Shown one piece after another: positions 45,426 to 53,772 of a DNA stretch of 64,000 bases; the first letter of the stretch is position 1, and each line of letters opens with the position of its first letter. Source of the stretch: Croceicoccus sp. (GTDB lineage: Bacteria; Pseudomonadota; Alphaproteobacteria; Sphingomonadales; Sphingomonadaceae); NCBI GenBank assembly GCA_002694745.1, contig NZMY01000050.1, positions 1-64,000 on the forward strand, written 5' to 3'. The notes beneath the pieces were generated by a model. It saw nothing but the letters and a program-made list of their open reading frames with translations, was not told where the DNA came from and made no database searches. Made by a program: the position numbers and the translations under genes.

Positions 45426-47249
45426 TTACCAGCCGAACTGGAAACCGGCACGCGCGCCGACTTCTCCGCTGTCGAAGCCGACGCCCACCCCGGCGGACAC
45501 GGATGCGGCCGATCCGACGCGCGCCGCGAAAGCGGCGGTCCCGGCGGTGCGCTCTCCGTAATAGCCGAAGCCGCCCGACACGCCGTAGCTCTGACCCGGC
45601 ATGATGACGGGCGAATCCATCGCCAGCGCCATCGCCACGCCTTCATTCGCCTTGCGAATATCGCGCCGGTTCTCGTCGGCGAGATCGTAAAGCTCCGCCG
45701 TCTGTCCCTGCAGCTGGGTGATCGCCATGGAGTTCATGCCGATGGCGCTCGAATTCGCGGAAATGGCGGCCGAGTTCATCTGCACATCGTTGAAGCTGGC
45801 GAGCCCCGTCAGGCCGGGCGTGGTGCTAAGCCCGATGGTGCCATTGCTGTCCGCCGTCACGACCGAGATCGGCCCCGTCTGCGACGCCGTGCTGGCATCG
45901 AGCGAGGCGATGACGACCTGCCCGTCGTTCGCGGCGGTCGCGCCATTGCCGATCGCGACCGAATTGGTCCCGCTGGCCGAGGCGAGATTGCCGATGGCAA
46001 CCGATGTCTCGCCCGAAGCCGAAGCCGCTTCGCCCACAGCGGTCGAGCGGGTGCCCGATGCATTGGCAAGATGGCCCAGCGCGGTTGCGCGTTCGGTGGC
46101 GGCCTGCGCGCGCCAGCCATAGGCGGTTGCGCCCGGACCCATCGCCTGCGCCTGTCCGCCGACCGCCGTGGTCGAAGGACCGGTGGCGATGGTCTGCATC
46201 CCCATGTCGCCGTCGCGATTGCCGCCGATGGCGATGGAATCGCCGCCTTCGGCCAATGCGGTGTTGCCGATGGCGATGGCATTGCTGCCCGAGGCGACCG
46301 CGTCTTCCGCGCCTGCAAAGGACTGGTCGCCCGAAGCCGTGGTCTGGTGGCCGACCGCCGTGCCCATCGCGCCCGTCGCCTGCGCCTGCCAGCCCAGCGC
46401 GGTCGCGCCCGGCGTGGTCGCCACGGATTCGCCGCCGACCGCGGTGGTGGAATTGCCCATGGCCAAGGCCGTGTCGCCGACCGCGAGGGCATCGATGCCG
46501 TTGGCGATCGCTTCATTGCCGATGGCGGTGGCGTTGTCGGTCTGCGCGTCGGCATTCTCGCCCACCGCGACGGACCTCACGCCCTGCGCCGTCGCCAGAT
46601 GGCCCAGCGATGTGGCGCGTTCCGCCGTCGCCTCCGCGCGCCAGCCATAGGCGGTCGCGCCCGGCCCCATGGCCTGCGCCTGCCCGCCGACGACCGTAGT
46701 GGAGGGACCCGAAGCCACCGTCGGCGCGCCCATCGCGCCGTCGCGATTGCCACCAATGGCGATGGCGTCGTCCCCCTCGGCCAATGCGGTGTTGCCGATG
46801 GCGATGGCGTTGCTGCCCGAGGCGACCGCGTCTTCCGCGCCTGCAAAGGACTGGTCACCCGAAGCCGTGGTCTGGTGGCCGACCGCCGTGCCCATCGCGC
46901 CGGTGGCCTGCGACTGCCAGCCCAGCGCGGTCGCGCCCGGGGTGGTCGCCACGGACTCGCCGCCCAGCGCCACGGTGGAATTGCCGGTGGCCACGGCTTC
47001 ATATCCGATTGCTGTCGCATCGACGCCGTCGGCGCTTGCCTCGCTGCCCAGTGCCAGGCTGCCCTCGCCATTGGCGGCGGCATCGGTGCCGCAGGCCAGC
47101 GCGCCTGTCCCGGTGCCGGTCGCGCCCTGCGCGGTCGCATCGTCCAGCAGGCATTCCTCTGCCGCTGCGGGCAGTGCCAGCATGGCGATCATTGCGCCGG
47201 CGCTGACGGTGATGAAGCGGGCTGCGCGCCCGTTAAGATGGCTTGCCAT
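45426..47249 (-). CDS. Trimeric autotransporter adhesin (YadA-like) with duplicated head module
   Basis: Surface protein of 607 residues. A signal peptide (about 1-30) precedes a long head of YadA/Hep_Hag repeats (AxAIGxxAxAxGxxS-type, residues about 35-445), a neck/stalk region (about 445-530), and a C-terminal YadA membrane anchor of about 80 residues ending FQFGW, which forms a 12-strand trimeric barrel. Residues about 88-219 and 264-395 are nearly identical (period 176 residues, 528 bp), an evident recent internal duplication. The head is rich in Ala, Gly and Thr. Such proteins mediate adhesion or aggregation. It is the last gene of an all-minus-strand stretch, 228 bp after the anti-sigma gene. 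Confidence 0.9.
   Translation of the reverse strand: MASHLNGRAARFITVSAGAMIAMLALPAAAEECLLDDATAQGATGTGTGALACGTDAAANGEGSLALGSEASADGVDATAIGYEAVATGNSTVALGGESVATTPGATALGWQSQATGAMGTAVGHQTTASGDQSFAGAEDAVASGSNAIAIGNTALAEGDDAIAIGGNRDGAMGAPTVASGPSTTVVGGQAQAMGPGATAYGWRAEATAERATSLGHLATAQGVRSVAVGENADAQTDNATAIGNEAIANGIDALAVGDTALAMGNSTTAVGGESVATTPGATALGWQAQATGAMGTAVGHQTTASGDQSFAGAEDAVASGSNAIAIGNTALAEGGDSIAIGGNRDGDMGMQTIATGPSTTAVGGQAQAMGPGATAYGWRAQAATERATALGHLANASGTRSTAVGEAASASGETSVAIGNLASASGTNSVAIGNGATAANDGQVVIASLDASTASQTGPISVVTADSNGTIGLSTTPGLTGLASFNDVQMNSAAISANSSAIGMNSMAITQLQGQTAELYDLADENRRDIRKANEGVAMALAMDSPVIMPGQSYGVSGGFGYYGERTAGTAAFAARVGSAASVSAGVGVGFDSGEVGARAGFQFGW
46170..47010 (-). repeat. Internal duplication in the adhesin gene
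   Basis: Two nearly identical DNA blocks inside the adhesin gene with a period of 528 bp (for example the stretch from 46262 recurs at 46790). They encode residues about 88-219 and 264-395. Differences are mostly single synonymous bases, so the duplication is recent or kept uniform by gene conversion. Confidence 0.85.
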
Positions 47250-47477
47250 GTCGATTGTTCCTCTTCCTTGTTTCGGACCAGTTGGCGCGCGCGTGCGGTC
47301 CGCGATCAGGAAGTGGGCAATATGAAACCGGCATGCCCGAACCCTTCGCTGTCCCCGGCGGCAACGCCGCGTCGATGGCGCGGAATTGCGCGATCGGGCG
47401 CAGTTACGAAGGCAAACCCGTCATGGATGCAGGAAAAGGGGAAAAAATATTGCGTGAAAGCCGGCGGGCCAGCGGCG

Positions 47478-48254
47478 TCAGACGCGGTCGAGCGTTCCGG
47501 CCAGCACGATCGGCGGCGTCGGCGCCTGATGCGGCGCGGTCGTCTCATCCTCGAAGGTGACGGCCAGCGTCGCGCCCGGGACCAGCAGACCGGCCTGCTC
47601 TGCCGAGAGGCTGCGTTCGGTGCTGCCCGCCTGCGGGATCAAGCCGAGCGAAACGGGCGCGCCATCCTGCGGCACGACCCAAAGCTCGGGCGCGGTGCCC
47701 GGCTGCGCATCCAGACCCTCGATCGAAAGCGACAGGCGGCCCGATGCGGGATCGACCACGCTGGCAAGGCGCATCACGCCGTCCTCGCCCTCAAGCTGCG
47801 CGATCAGCACCGGTTGCGGAGCCGGAGCCTCGGCAGGCGGTGCGACCGGCGCGGGTCCCGGTGTCGAGACGTAGAGTGCGATGGCCGCCGCTGCCGCGCC
47901 CAGCCCGGCGAGCGCCGTGGCAATGCTCCAGCGCGAAGGTCCGCGGTTTTCGCGCGGCGGCGGCAGGCGGTGGATGTCGGCGCCCTGATGACCGTCGGCA
48001 TTCAGCCGAAGATCGATGGCGCGCCATACGCCGTCCGACGGTTCGACACTGCCGACCTGTTCGGACAATACGCCAAGCCGATGCCGCCACCATGCGACCT
48101 CGTCCGCGAAGGCGCGGTCCGCCATGCGGCGCTGCGCTTCGGCCAGCGCCTCGCCCTCCAGCACGCCCAGCGCCATCTCGCCCGCCAGCATGTCGGGATC
48201 GCCGCCTTCGGGGCCGGGGCCTTCGGGGCCGGTAGGGGGCATGTCGTCACTCAC
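47478..48254 (-). CDS. Anti-sigma factor (RskA-like)
   Basis: Single-pass membrane protein of 258 residues. An N-terminal cytoplasmic anti-sigma part (about 1-105, with LAGEMALGVLEGEALAEAQRRMADRAFADEVAWWRHRL, a zinc-free ASD-like helical bundle) is followed by one transmembrane helix (about 108-128) and a periplasmic RskA C-terminal domain (about 150-258, with AQPGTAPELWVVPQDGAPVSLG). It would hold the neighbouring ECF sigma factor inactive until proteolysed. Its ATG overlaps the end of the sigma gene by 8 bp, so translation is coupled. Confidence 0.85.
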   Translation of the reverse strand: MSDDMPPTGPEGPGPEGGDPDMLAGEMALGVLEGEALAEAQRRMADRAFADEVAWWRHRLGVLSEQVGSVEPSDGVWRAIDLRLNADGHQGADIHRLPPPRENRGPSRWSIATALAGLGAAAAAIALYVSTPGPAPVAPPAEAPAPQPVLIAQLEGEDGVMRLASVVDPASGRLSLSIEGLDAQPGTAPELWVVPQDGAPVSLGLIPQAGSTERSLSAEQAGLLVPGATLAVTFEDETTAPHQAPTPPIVLAGTLDRV

Positions 48255-48828
48255 CGCCCAGGCACCCCTTCAGGCTGGCAAGGCCGCGGCGGATCCAGCT
48301 TTTGACGGTGCCCAGCGGAGCGCCGATCCGTTCGGCCAGCTGCGAATGGCTGAGGCCGTCGAAGAACGCGAGGCGGATGGTGCGGCGATGTTCGTTCTGC
48401 AATTGCTCGATACACAGGCGGACGCGTTCGTGATCTTCCATGTCGCACAGGAAATCGTCGGCGGCGATGGCGTCGTCCTCGATCTCTTCCATCGCCTCGG
48501 CAGGGCGGGACACGACGGGGTCGCCGCGGCTTTCGCGGCGGGCACAATCGATGGCCGCATTGCGCGCGATCACGCACAGCCATGTCACGGGGCTGGCGAC
48601 GGCAGGATCGAAGCGGCCCGCGCGGCGCCAGACCTTGACATACACGTCCTGCAGAACGTCTTCCGACGTTTCCCGGTCGCGCACGATGCGAAGGATCACG
48701 CCGAGCAGCTTGGCCGAGGTCATGTCATAGACGGTCTTGAGCGCGGCGCGGTCGCCATGGGCGACCTGTTCGACCGCCGCGGCCAATGCCTGGCGTCGCT
48801 GCGCCGACCCGTCATCCCCCCGGTTCAT
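48247..48828 (-). CDS. ECF RNA polymerase sigma factor (SigK-like)
   Basis: Sigma-70 family ECF factor of 193 residues. Region 2 (about 25-95, with RDRETSEDVLQDVYVKVWRRAGRFDP and TWLCVIARNAAIDCARRE) and region 4 (about 130-185, with RRTIRLAFFDGLSHSQLAERIGAPLGTVKSWIRRGLASLKGCL) are intact. The RskA-type partner immediately downstream makes a SigK/RskA-like pair most likely. It lies 45 bp after the HupE-like gene on the same strand, so it may be read from the DUF4331 operon promoter as well as its own. Target promoters unknown. Confidence 0.93.
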   Translation of the reverse strand: MNRGDDGSAQRRQALAAAVEQVAHGDRAALKTVYDMTSAKLLGVILRIVRDRETSEDVLQDVYVKVWRRAGRFDPAVASPVTWLCVIARNAAIDCARRESRGDPVVSRPAEAMEEIEDDAIAADDFLCDMEDHERVRLCIEQLQNEHRRTIRLAFFDGLSHSQLAERIGAPLGTVKSWIRRGLASLKGCLGGE

Positions 48829-48873
48829 GCGCCGAACCTATACGCATTGCGCGCCGTGGCAAGCCGCATTCGA

Positions 48874-50016
48874 TCAGGCGAGGGTGAGGGCGAGGGCGAG
48901 GGCGAGGGCGGGGGGCACGCGCTGGACCAGCCACCAGCTTCCGCATAGCGCGATGCCGACCGCCGCGGCGGTGCGATATTGCGAAAAGCGGGGCCTGCGG
49001 GCCAGCAGCATCAGCGGCGGAACCGCGACCGCGAGCACGGCCAGCTGGACCAGTTCGATGCCCAGATTGAAGCCCAGTAGCGACGGCAGGTTCTGCGCCA
49101 TTTGCGCATCGGTCTCGGCCAGCAGCGTCGCGAAGGCGAGGCCGTGTATCAGGCCGAAGCCTATCGAAACCCATGCCTCGCGCCCTGGAAAGATCGGGCG
49201 GATCGCGTGCACGGCGGTCAGTATGACCGAAAAGGCAATGGCCGCCTCGACCGGCGCGGAGGGCAGTTCGATGGCGGTCAGCCCGGCCAGCACCAGCGTA
49301 GCCGAATGGCCCAGCGTGAAACCGAGGGTGATCCGGACAAGCCGCGAAAAAGTGCCGCGCATCGTCCGGATCCCGTCCCAGCGCGAACCCCGCGCGATCA
49401 GCGGAGCCGCCAGCAGCAAGGCCAGCAGGAACAGCAGATGATCGTATCCCTCGGCAATATGGATCGCGCCCAGCGAAACCGCGCTGGTAAAGGCGGCCCA
49501 TGAGGAGGGCACGGGATCGACCGCGATTTCCTGCCGGTCATGCCGCAGCGCGCCGATGACGCGGCTGTCGCCTGCCGATTTCACGACGACCAGCGCGAAA
49601 TGGTCGGGCACTTCGTCGATCACGGCGGACCAGCGCAGGACGAAGCGGCCCGGTTTCGGCGGCGTCGGCGTGAAGCGGACGAGCGCCAGCAGATCGGGCG
49701 GACCCTGCACCTGCGCGAAACGCAGGCTCTCGATCTGCCGCGGCCATGGATCGCTGTCCGCGCCGGACAAGGCGAACCGGTCCGACAGATAGGCGCGCGC
49801 GGCCCGCAGAGACGCCGCATCGCCGGATACGCCATTGCCGCTGGCATAGGCATATTCGGAACGCGGAATGATGATGTCGGCGACCACCTCGTCCGATTGG
49901 ACGGTCAGGGTGATCTCGCTATTGGGCGTCAGATGCGCGAGGGCGGGCTGGGCGAACAACGCCAACAGCATGGCCGCGATCAGGCACCACGCGGTTCTTA
50001 TCCGTGACCCAGCCAT
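48874..50016 (-). CDS. HupE/UreJ-like membrane protein
   Basis: Protein of 380 residues with a signal peptide (about 1-27), a soluble extracytoplasmic domain (about 28-180) and a C-terminal HupE/UreJ_2 membrane domain of about six helices beginning SLGAIHIAEGYDHLLFLLALLL and containing TLGFTLGHSATLVLAGL and GFGLIHGLAFATLL, with conserved His residues that may bind nickel or cobalt. HupE/UreJ proteins import nickel, but this two-part form is uncharacterised. The gene overlaps the TPR gene by 19 bp. Its 3' end is a run of GAGGGC hexamers encoding a Leu-Ala tail. Confidence 0.82.
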   Translation of the reverse strand: MAGSRIRTAWCLIAAMLLALFAQPALAHLTPNSEITLTVQSDEVVADIIIPRSEYAYASGNGVSGDAASLRAARAYLSDRFALSGADSDPWPRQIESLRFAQVQGPPDLLALVRFTPTPPKPGRFVLRWSAVIDEVPDHFALVVVKSAGDSRVIGALRHDRQEIAVDPVPSSWAAFTSAVSLGAIHIAEGYDHLLFLLALLLAAPLIARGSRWDGIRTMRGTFSRLVRITLGFTLGHSATLVLAGLTAIELPSAPVEAAIAFSVILTAVHAIRPIFPGREAWVSIGFGLIHGLAFATLLAETDAQMAQNLPSLLGFNLGIELVQLAVLAVAVPPLMLLARRPRFSQYRTAAAVGIALCGSWWLVQRVPPALALALALTLA

Positions 50017-51410
50017 GCAAGCCTCGCTTCCGGTGTGAATATACGGGGGTTTATCGCCAGCGCCTGTTCGCGCGCCTTGGCAGCAGCCTCGGCATCGCCC
50101 GCCATCGCGGCGGCATTGGCCATCGCGGCATAGAGCGTCGCGCTGCGCCACCCTCCGCGCTCGGCGGCGGCCAGTTCGGCGCGGGCGGCCTCGATCTCGC
50201 CCACGGCCATAAGGGTGTTGGCATAGAGCAGCCGCGCCTCGCCATAGGGACGCGCGTCCAGATTGCGGCGCGCGAGCACCCTTGCGCGCTCGGGCGATCC
50301 GAAGACGAGTTCGTGTTCCGCCGCATGCGCTGCCGCTGCGTCCGGGGCCTGCTGCATGCGTTGCTGCCAGATCGCCCCCGCCCGCTGCGCCCATGCCCGG
50401 CTTTGCGCGCGCTCGCCCCGGCTGCGATACATCATCGCGAGTGCGTCCATCGCTTCGGGCGCATCGGACAGTTCGGCCGCCTCGGTCATCAAGGGCAGCG
50501 CGCGCGCCATGTCGCCGTTCAACGCATGGGCTTCGGCCAGATGGGCCTTGGTCAGCCAGTATCCGGGAAACAACCCATCGGCCGCCCTGTAGAAGGCGAG
50601 CGCCCGCCCCCAGTTGCCCCGCGCGCTTTCCGCCGCGCCGATGCGCAGCGCGAGGCGGGCGCGGGTGAAGGGCGTGGCCCGCGGCCCTGCCATTTGCGCG
50701 AAAGACATGATGGCGTGATCGTACTCGGCTCGGGACAGCGCCAGCACCGCCTGCCGCCATGACTGGTCTGCAGCGGGATCGCTTTCGCGGGCGCGGCGGT
50801 AGAGCTGGTCGGCCAGCGCCTGATCGCCGCGATAGAACGCGATATCGCCGCGCATCGCCATCACTTCGGCGCGGTCGGACCGTGATGGCGGCACCGCCTG
50901 ACCCATGAACACCGCCAGTTGCCGCTCTGCCAGCGCAAGATCGTGCGCCTTCATCGCGGCGGATGCGCGGCGCAGGCTGGGACCCGATCCCTCGGGCGCG
51001 AGCGCTTGTGCATCGGCCAGTATTTGCTGCGCCCGTGCAAGGTCTGCATAATCGGCGGCCAGATCGAACCGCGCCAGCAGACCCGCCGCCAGCGTCTCGG
51101 CGCGCAGCCATTCGCCTTGGCCGTTGGACACACGCTCTTCCCCCAGCGCGATGCGTCTCTCGGCATCCTCGATCATGGCCGGATAATCCGCCGGGCCGAG
51201 CATGGGGCCGGACAGGACCGATGGCTGGATGTCGATGTTCGTCGGCGCGGCTTCGCCCGGCACGCCGGTCCTGCCTTCCAGCAGGACGGCGGCCCCGACC
51301 ACCGCGATCGGGGCAAGAAGCAGGACGGCCGCGCGCGGGAACATCACGGACCGCCTGCCCCTTGCCCCCGATGCCGTCATGACCGATGCCTGCTGATGGG
51401 TAGCAGTCAA
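49998..51410 (-). CDS. TPR repeat protein
   Basis: Protein of 470 residues with an N-terminal hydrophobic anchor (about 27-43, AAVLLLAPIAVVGAAVLLE) and a series of tetratricopeptide-like helical pairs (about 95-460), for example GDIAFYRGDQALADQLYRRARESDP and RALAFYRAADGLFPGYWLTKAHLAEAHALNGDMARALPLMTEAAEL. It is probably a scaffold facing the periplasm. Start is TTG at 51410 with GGAGG 7 bases upstream. It lies between a DUF4331-type lipoprotein gene (28 bp) and the HupE-like gene (19-bp overlap). Confidence 0.78.
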   Translation of the reverse strand: MTATHQQASVMTASGARGRRSVMFPRAAVLLLAPIAVVGAAVLLEGRTGVPGEAAPTNIDIQPSVLSGPMLGPADYPAMIEDAERRIALGEERVSNGQGEWLRAETLAAGLLARFDLAADYADLARAQQILADAQALAPEGSGPSLRRASAAMKAHDLALAERQLAVFMGQAVPPSRSDRAEVMAMRGDIAFYRGDQALADQLYRRARESDPAADQSWRQAVLALSRAEYDHAIMSFAQMAGPRATPFTRARLALRIGAAESARGNWGRALAFYRAADGLFPGYWLTKAHLAEAHALNGDMARALPLMTEAAELSDAPEAMDALAMMYRSRGERAQSRAWAQRAGAIWQQRMQQAPDAAAAHAAEHELVFGSPERARVLARRNLDARPYGEARLLYANTLMAVGEIEAARAELAAAERGGWRSATLYAAMANAAAMAGDAEAAAKAREQALAINPRIFTPEARLAWLGHG

Positions 51411-51438
51411 TGCATCGCCTCCGGCATCAACTCTCCGA

Positions 51439-52161
51439 TCAGCTTTCGGGCATCGCGCATGGCGTCAGGCCAAGGTCGATCAGATCGTCGGCCAGCGCGT
51501 TGGTAAGCCCGGTCAGCTGCTCGGTGAGCTCGGGTACGAAATCGCCTGCCGCATCGTCGGCGGGATCGGCGTCGTTATAGGCGGTCTTCACGTCCGAACC
51601 GATCAGCGCGGTGGCGACGGCGGGCATGCCCATGCGGTCGACACGGACATAATCGCCCGGTGCATCGGTGCGGAAGTCAAAGCCGCTTCCCCCCGATGCC
51701 AGCGGCGGATTGCCTTGCGGTGCGGCCAGATAGGGGAAGGCGGGATTATACTGGACGTCGTTGCCCGGCGGATTGACCGGAACCTCGGCCAGCGTGGTCG
51801 GGCTGTGCGTTCCAAGGTCGAGGAAGATCACCGCCAGCGTCACGTCGATGACCGGATCGGGAAGGCGGCGACCGTTCGGAAAGCCCGAGGGCGCGGACAG
51901 GTCGAGCGTCAGCGTATCCGGCACGATCAGATCGGCCACCGATACGCCGGGCGCGACTTCCTGCGTCAGGCAGGCGGTCACGTCATAGGTCGTGGTCGGT
52001 GCCGGCGTCGGCGCCGGGGTGGGTGCGGGCATGGGCGAGGGGGCCATGACCGGGTCGTCGTCCATGCGGTCATTGTCGCTGCATCCGGCCAGCGCCATCG
52101 CAATCGCAACGGGGGCAGCCATGGCCAGCTTTAACGTCGGGCGGGTAAAATCGGTGTTCAT
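51439..52161 (-). CDS. DUF4331-type lipoprotein
   Basis: Lipoprotein of 240 residues. Lipobox ALAGC (Cys near residue 27) is followed by a Pro-Thr-Ala linker (about 39-57) and a domain resembling the second half of DUF4331: FPNGRRLPDPVIDVTLAVIFLDLG and PYLAAPQGNPPL. Its start overlaps the preceding gene's stop in a TGATG junction, so the two are translated as a pair. DUF4331 is of unknown function. Confidence 0.75.
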   Translation of the reverse strand: MNTDFTRPTLKLAMAAPVAIAMALAGCSDNDRMDDDPVMAPSPMPAPTPAPTPAPTTTYDVTACLTQEVAPGVSVADLIVPDTLTLDLSAPSGFPNGRRLPDPVIDVTLAVIFLDLGTHSPTTLAEVPVNPPGNDVQYNPAFPYLAAPQGNPPLASGGSGFDFRTDAPGDYVRVDRMGMPAVATALIGSDVKTAYNDADPADDAAGDFVPELTEQLTGLTNALADDLIDLGLTPCAMPES

Positions 52162-52826
52162 CACAGCTGTCCTCCGAAACGTGCGGTCGTGGCCCAGACA
52201 TCGATCGGGTTTGCGCCATTGGCGATGCGATCGCGGGGAATTTCGATGACCACCGCCGTCAGGTTCTGGCCGGCAAAGAAATCGCGCGTGCTGTCGAACA
52301 TCAGCGTGCCGGTCGCCGCCGTGTCCTTGAAGCCCTGCAGGTCGAAGAAGAACGGATCGTCGAACAGCCCCGCCTCGACGCGGACGCCGTCCTGCGAAAG
52401 CACCTGTTCGACCGGTCCGCTCAGCGCGCCGGTGACGCCGGGCAGATTTTCGACCTGCACGCCATAGGTTCCGTCCGCATCTCCGGGTGCGAAACGGATG
52501 CGCAGCGGAATTTCCGCATCGGTCCGCTCGCCCGCGTTCGAGATATTGATGGTGTAGAGCACGTCGCGGTCGTAGGTCGCCGGCTCGCTGGTGGCCTGCG
52601 GCCCCGCGAAGGTCAGCGCCAGAACGACCGAGCTGTCGGTGTGAAACGCATAAAGATCGGCGATGTCGGCGGCCCTGTCGGGCGTCGAATCCACGCTGGG
52701 ATCGGTTCGCGCGGGCGGGTCGAGGTGGTCGGCCGCCATGCCGCCCAGCCCGGGTAGGACCAGCGCCGCGCCGGCGGCCATCGCCAGCCCCGCGCCCGCT
52801 ATCGTGACTTTCTTCCAGTTCTGCAC
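52161..52826 (-). CDS. Secreted DUF4331 family protein
   Basis: Exported protein of 221 residues with an N-terminal hydrophobic signal (about 8-30). The DUF4331 hallmarks MAADHLDPPARTDPS, DRAADIADLYAFH and GLFDDPFFFDLQGF are clear; only the first half of the domain is present. The related lipoprotein in the next gene carries the second half, so a DUF4331 protein seems to be split in two. GTG at 52826 is preferred: GGAG 7 bases upstream. First gene of the probable operon running to the anti-sigma gene. Confidence 0.82.
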   Translation of the reverse strand: MQNWKKVTIAGAGLAMAAGAALVLPGLGGMAADHLDPPARTDPSVDSTPDRAADIADLYAFHTDSSVVLALTFAGPQATSEPATYDRDVLYTINISNAGERTDAEIPLRIRFAPGDADGTYGVQVENLPGVTGALSGPVEQVLSQDGVRVEAGLFDDPFFFDLQGFKDTAATGTLMFDSTRDFFAGQNLTAVVIEIPRDRIANGANPIDVWATTARFGGQL

Positions 52827-52982
52827 CGCATTGCTCCCTCTGCTGCTTTGGCGATGCATCGCGGGCCGTCCGGATTGGCGCCCATGGATGTGTCGCGGGG
52901 GAAGCTACGAAGCCGGGGCGCGAGTGGATGCAGTCTGCCGAGAATAAATTTTCGCGGCGTCGGAATGTTCGGGGCGCCGCGC

Positions 52983-53009
52983 TGCACTGGCACTGGCACA
53001 GGCACTGGA
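52983..53009. repeat. Hexanucleotide tandem repeat (CACTGG)
   Basis: Four near-perfect CACTGG units (one is CACAGG) in the region between the DUF4331 operon and the tetR gene. It is in the shared divergent promoter region; no function is evident. Confidence 0.7.
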
Positions 53010-53030
53010 CGAATGGCGCCAAACACCTAT

Positions 53031-53044
53031 ATACCGGCCGGTAT
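53031..53044. promoter_or_regulatory. TetR operator (autoregulatory), operator 1
   Basis: Perfect 14-bp palindrome ATACCGGCCGGTAT that overlaps the tetR start codon (its last bases, AT, are the first two of ATG at 53043). Its core TACCGGCCGGTA matches the two sites upstream of the efflux operon. Confidence 0.75.
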
Positions 53045-53657
53045 GGAATGCTCCGATCTCAACACGAAGACCAAGGGCCGCCCGCGCGAGTTCGATCCCG
53101 ACGTGGCGCTGGCAGCGGCGCTGCGCGTGTTCTGGCAGCAGGGCTACGAAGGCGCGTCGCTCGCCATGCTGACCGATGCGATGGGCATCGCAAAGCCCAG
53201 CCTGTATTCGTGCTTCGGCAACAAGGAAGCGCTCTTCAAGCAGGCGCTCGACCTCTATGAGCGTGAGAAGCTGGCCTATATCGGTGCCGCGATCGAGGCA
53301 CCGACCGCGCGCGGCGTGGCCGAACGGCTCTTGCGCGGCGCGGTGGACACCCATGCCAATGCGCAGGATCCGCAGGGCTGCATGGGGGTGATGAGCATGA
53401 TCGGTTGCAAGGCCGAGGATGCCTCGATCCGCGACCATGTGATCGAACGGCGCAAGTCTTCCGAAACCGCGCTGATCGAACGGTTCGAGCGTGCGAAGGC
53501 GGAAGGCGACCTGTCCCCCTCCGTCGATCCGGAGACGCTGGCCCGCTATATCATCACGGTCATTCAGGGCATGCAGGTCCGCGCACAGGCGGGCGCGCCG
53601 CGCGAGGAGCTGGAAGGCATCGTGGACATGTTCCTGGCCGTCTGGTCCGACCGCTAG
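53043..53657 (+). CDS. TetR family transcriptional repressor of the efflux operon
   Basis: Regulator of 204 residues. The N-terminal TetR helix-turn-helix is clear at about 13-60 (GRPREFDPDVALAAALRVFWQQGYEGASLAMLTDAMGIAKPSLYSCFGNKEALF), followed by a helical ligand-binding domain with cysteines (GCMGVMSMIGCKAED) that might sense electrophiles or oxidants. It lies upstream of the RND efflux operon on the same strand. Palindromes matching its own start region are repeated in the operon's promoter, so repression of both by this protein is likely. Confidence 0.88.
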   Translation: MECSDLNTKTKGRPREFDPDVALAAALRVFWQQGYEGASLAMLTDAMGIAKPSLYSCFGNKEALFKQALDLYEREKLAYIGAAIEAPTARGVAERLLRGAVDTHANAQDPQGCMGVMSMIGCKAEDASIRDHVIERRKSSETALIERFERAKAEGDLSPSVDPETLARYIITVIQGMQVRAQAGAPREELEGIVDMFLAVWSDR

Positions 53658-53711
53658 GGCCGGTCGCGGCGCAGAAAATCCCGCCCGATTTCAATCGCCC
53701 GAAAAATAAAT

Positions 53712-53723
53712 TACCGCCTGGTA
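53712..53723. promoter_or_regulatory. TetR operator 2
   Basis: TACCGCCTGGTA, an imperfect palindrome matching the tetR start-region operator at 10 of 12 bases. It lies 11 bp before the -35 element of the efflux operon. Confidence 0.65.
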
Positions 53724-53760
53724 CAGAAAGCGCATTGACTTTCTGCTGCGCCGCAATAGA

Positions 53761-53772
53761 TACCGTCTGGTA
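53761..53772. promoter_or_regulatory. TetR operator 3
   Basis: TACCGTCTGGTA, 49 bp after operator 2. It overlaps the candidate -10 element (TAGATA) and the transcription start, a position where bound repressor would block initiation. Confidence 0.65.

Noticed and set aside
45369-48305. 978-residue open frame on the plus strand opposite the adhesin and anti-sigma genes
   Set aside because: It is a mirror of the repeat-rich adhesin and other minus-strand genes, is Arg/Gly/His-rich without any family match, and has no ribosome-binding site.
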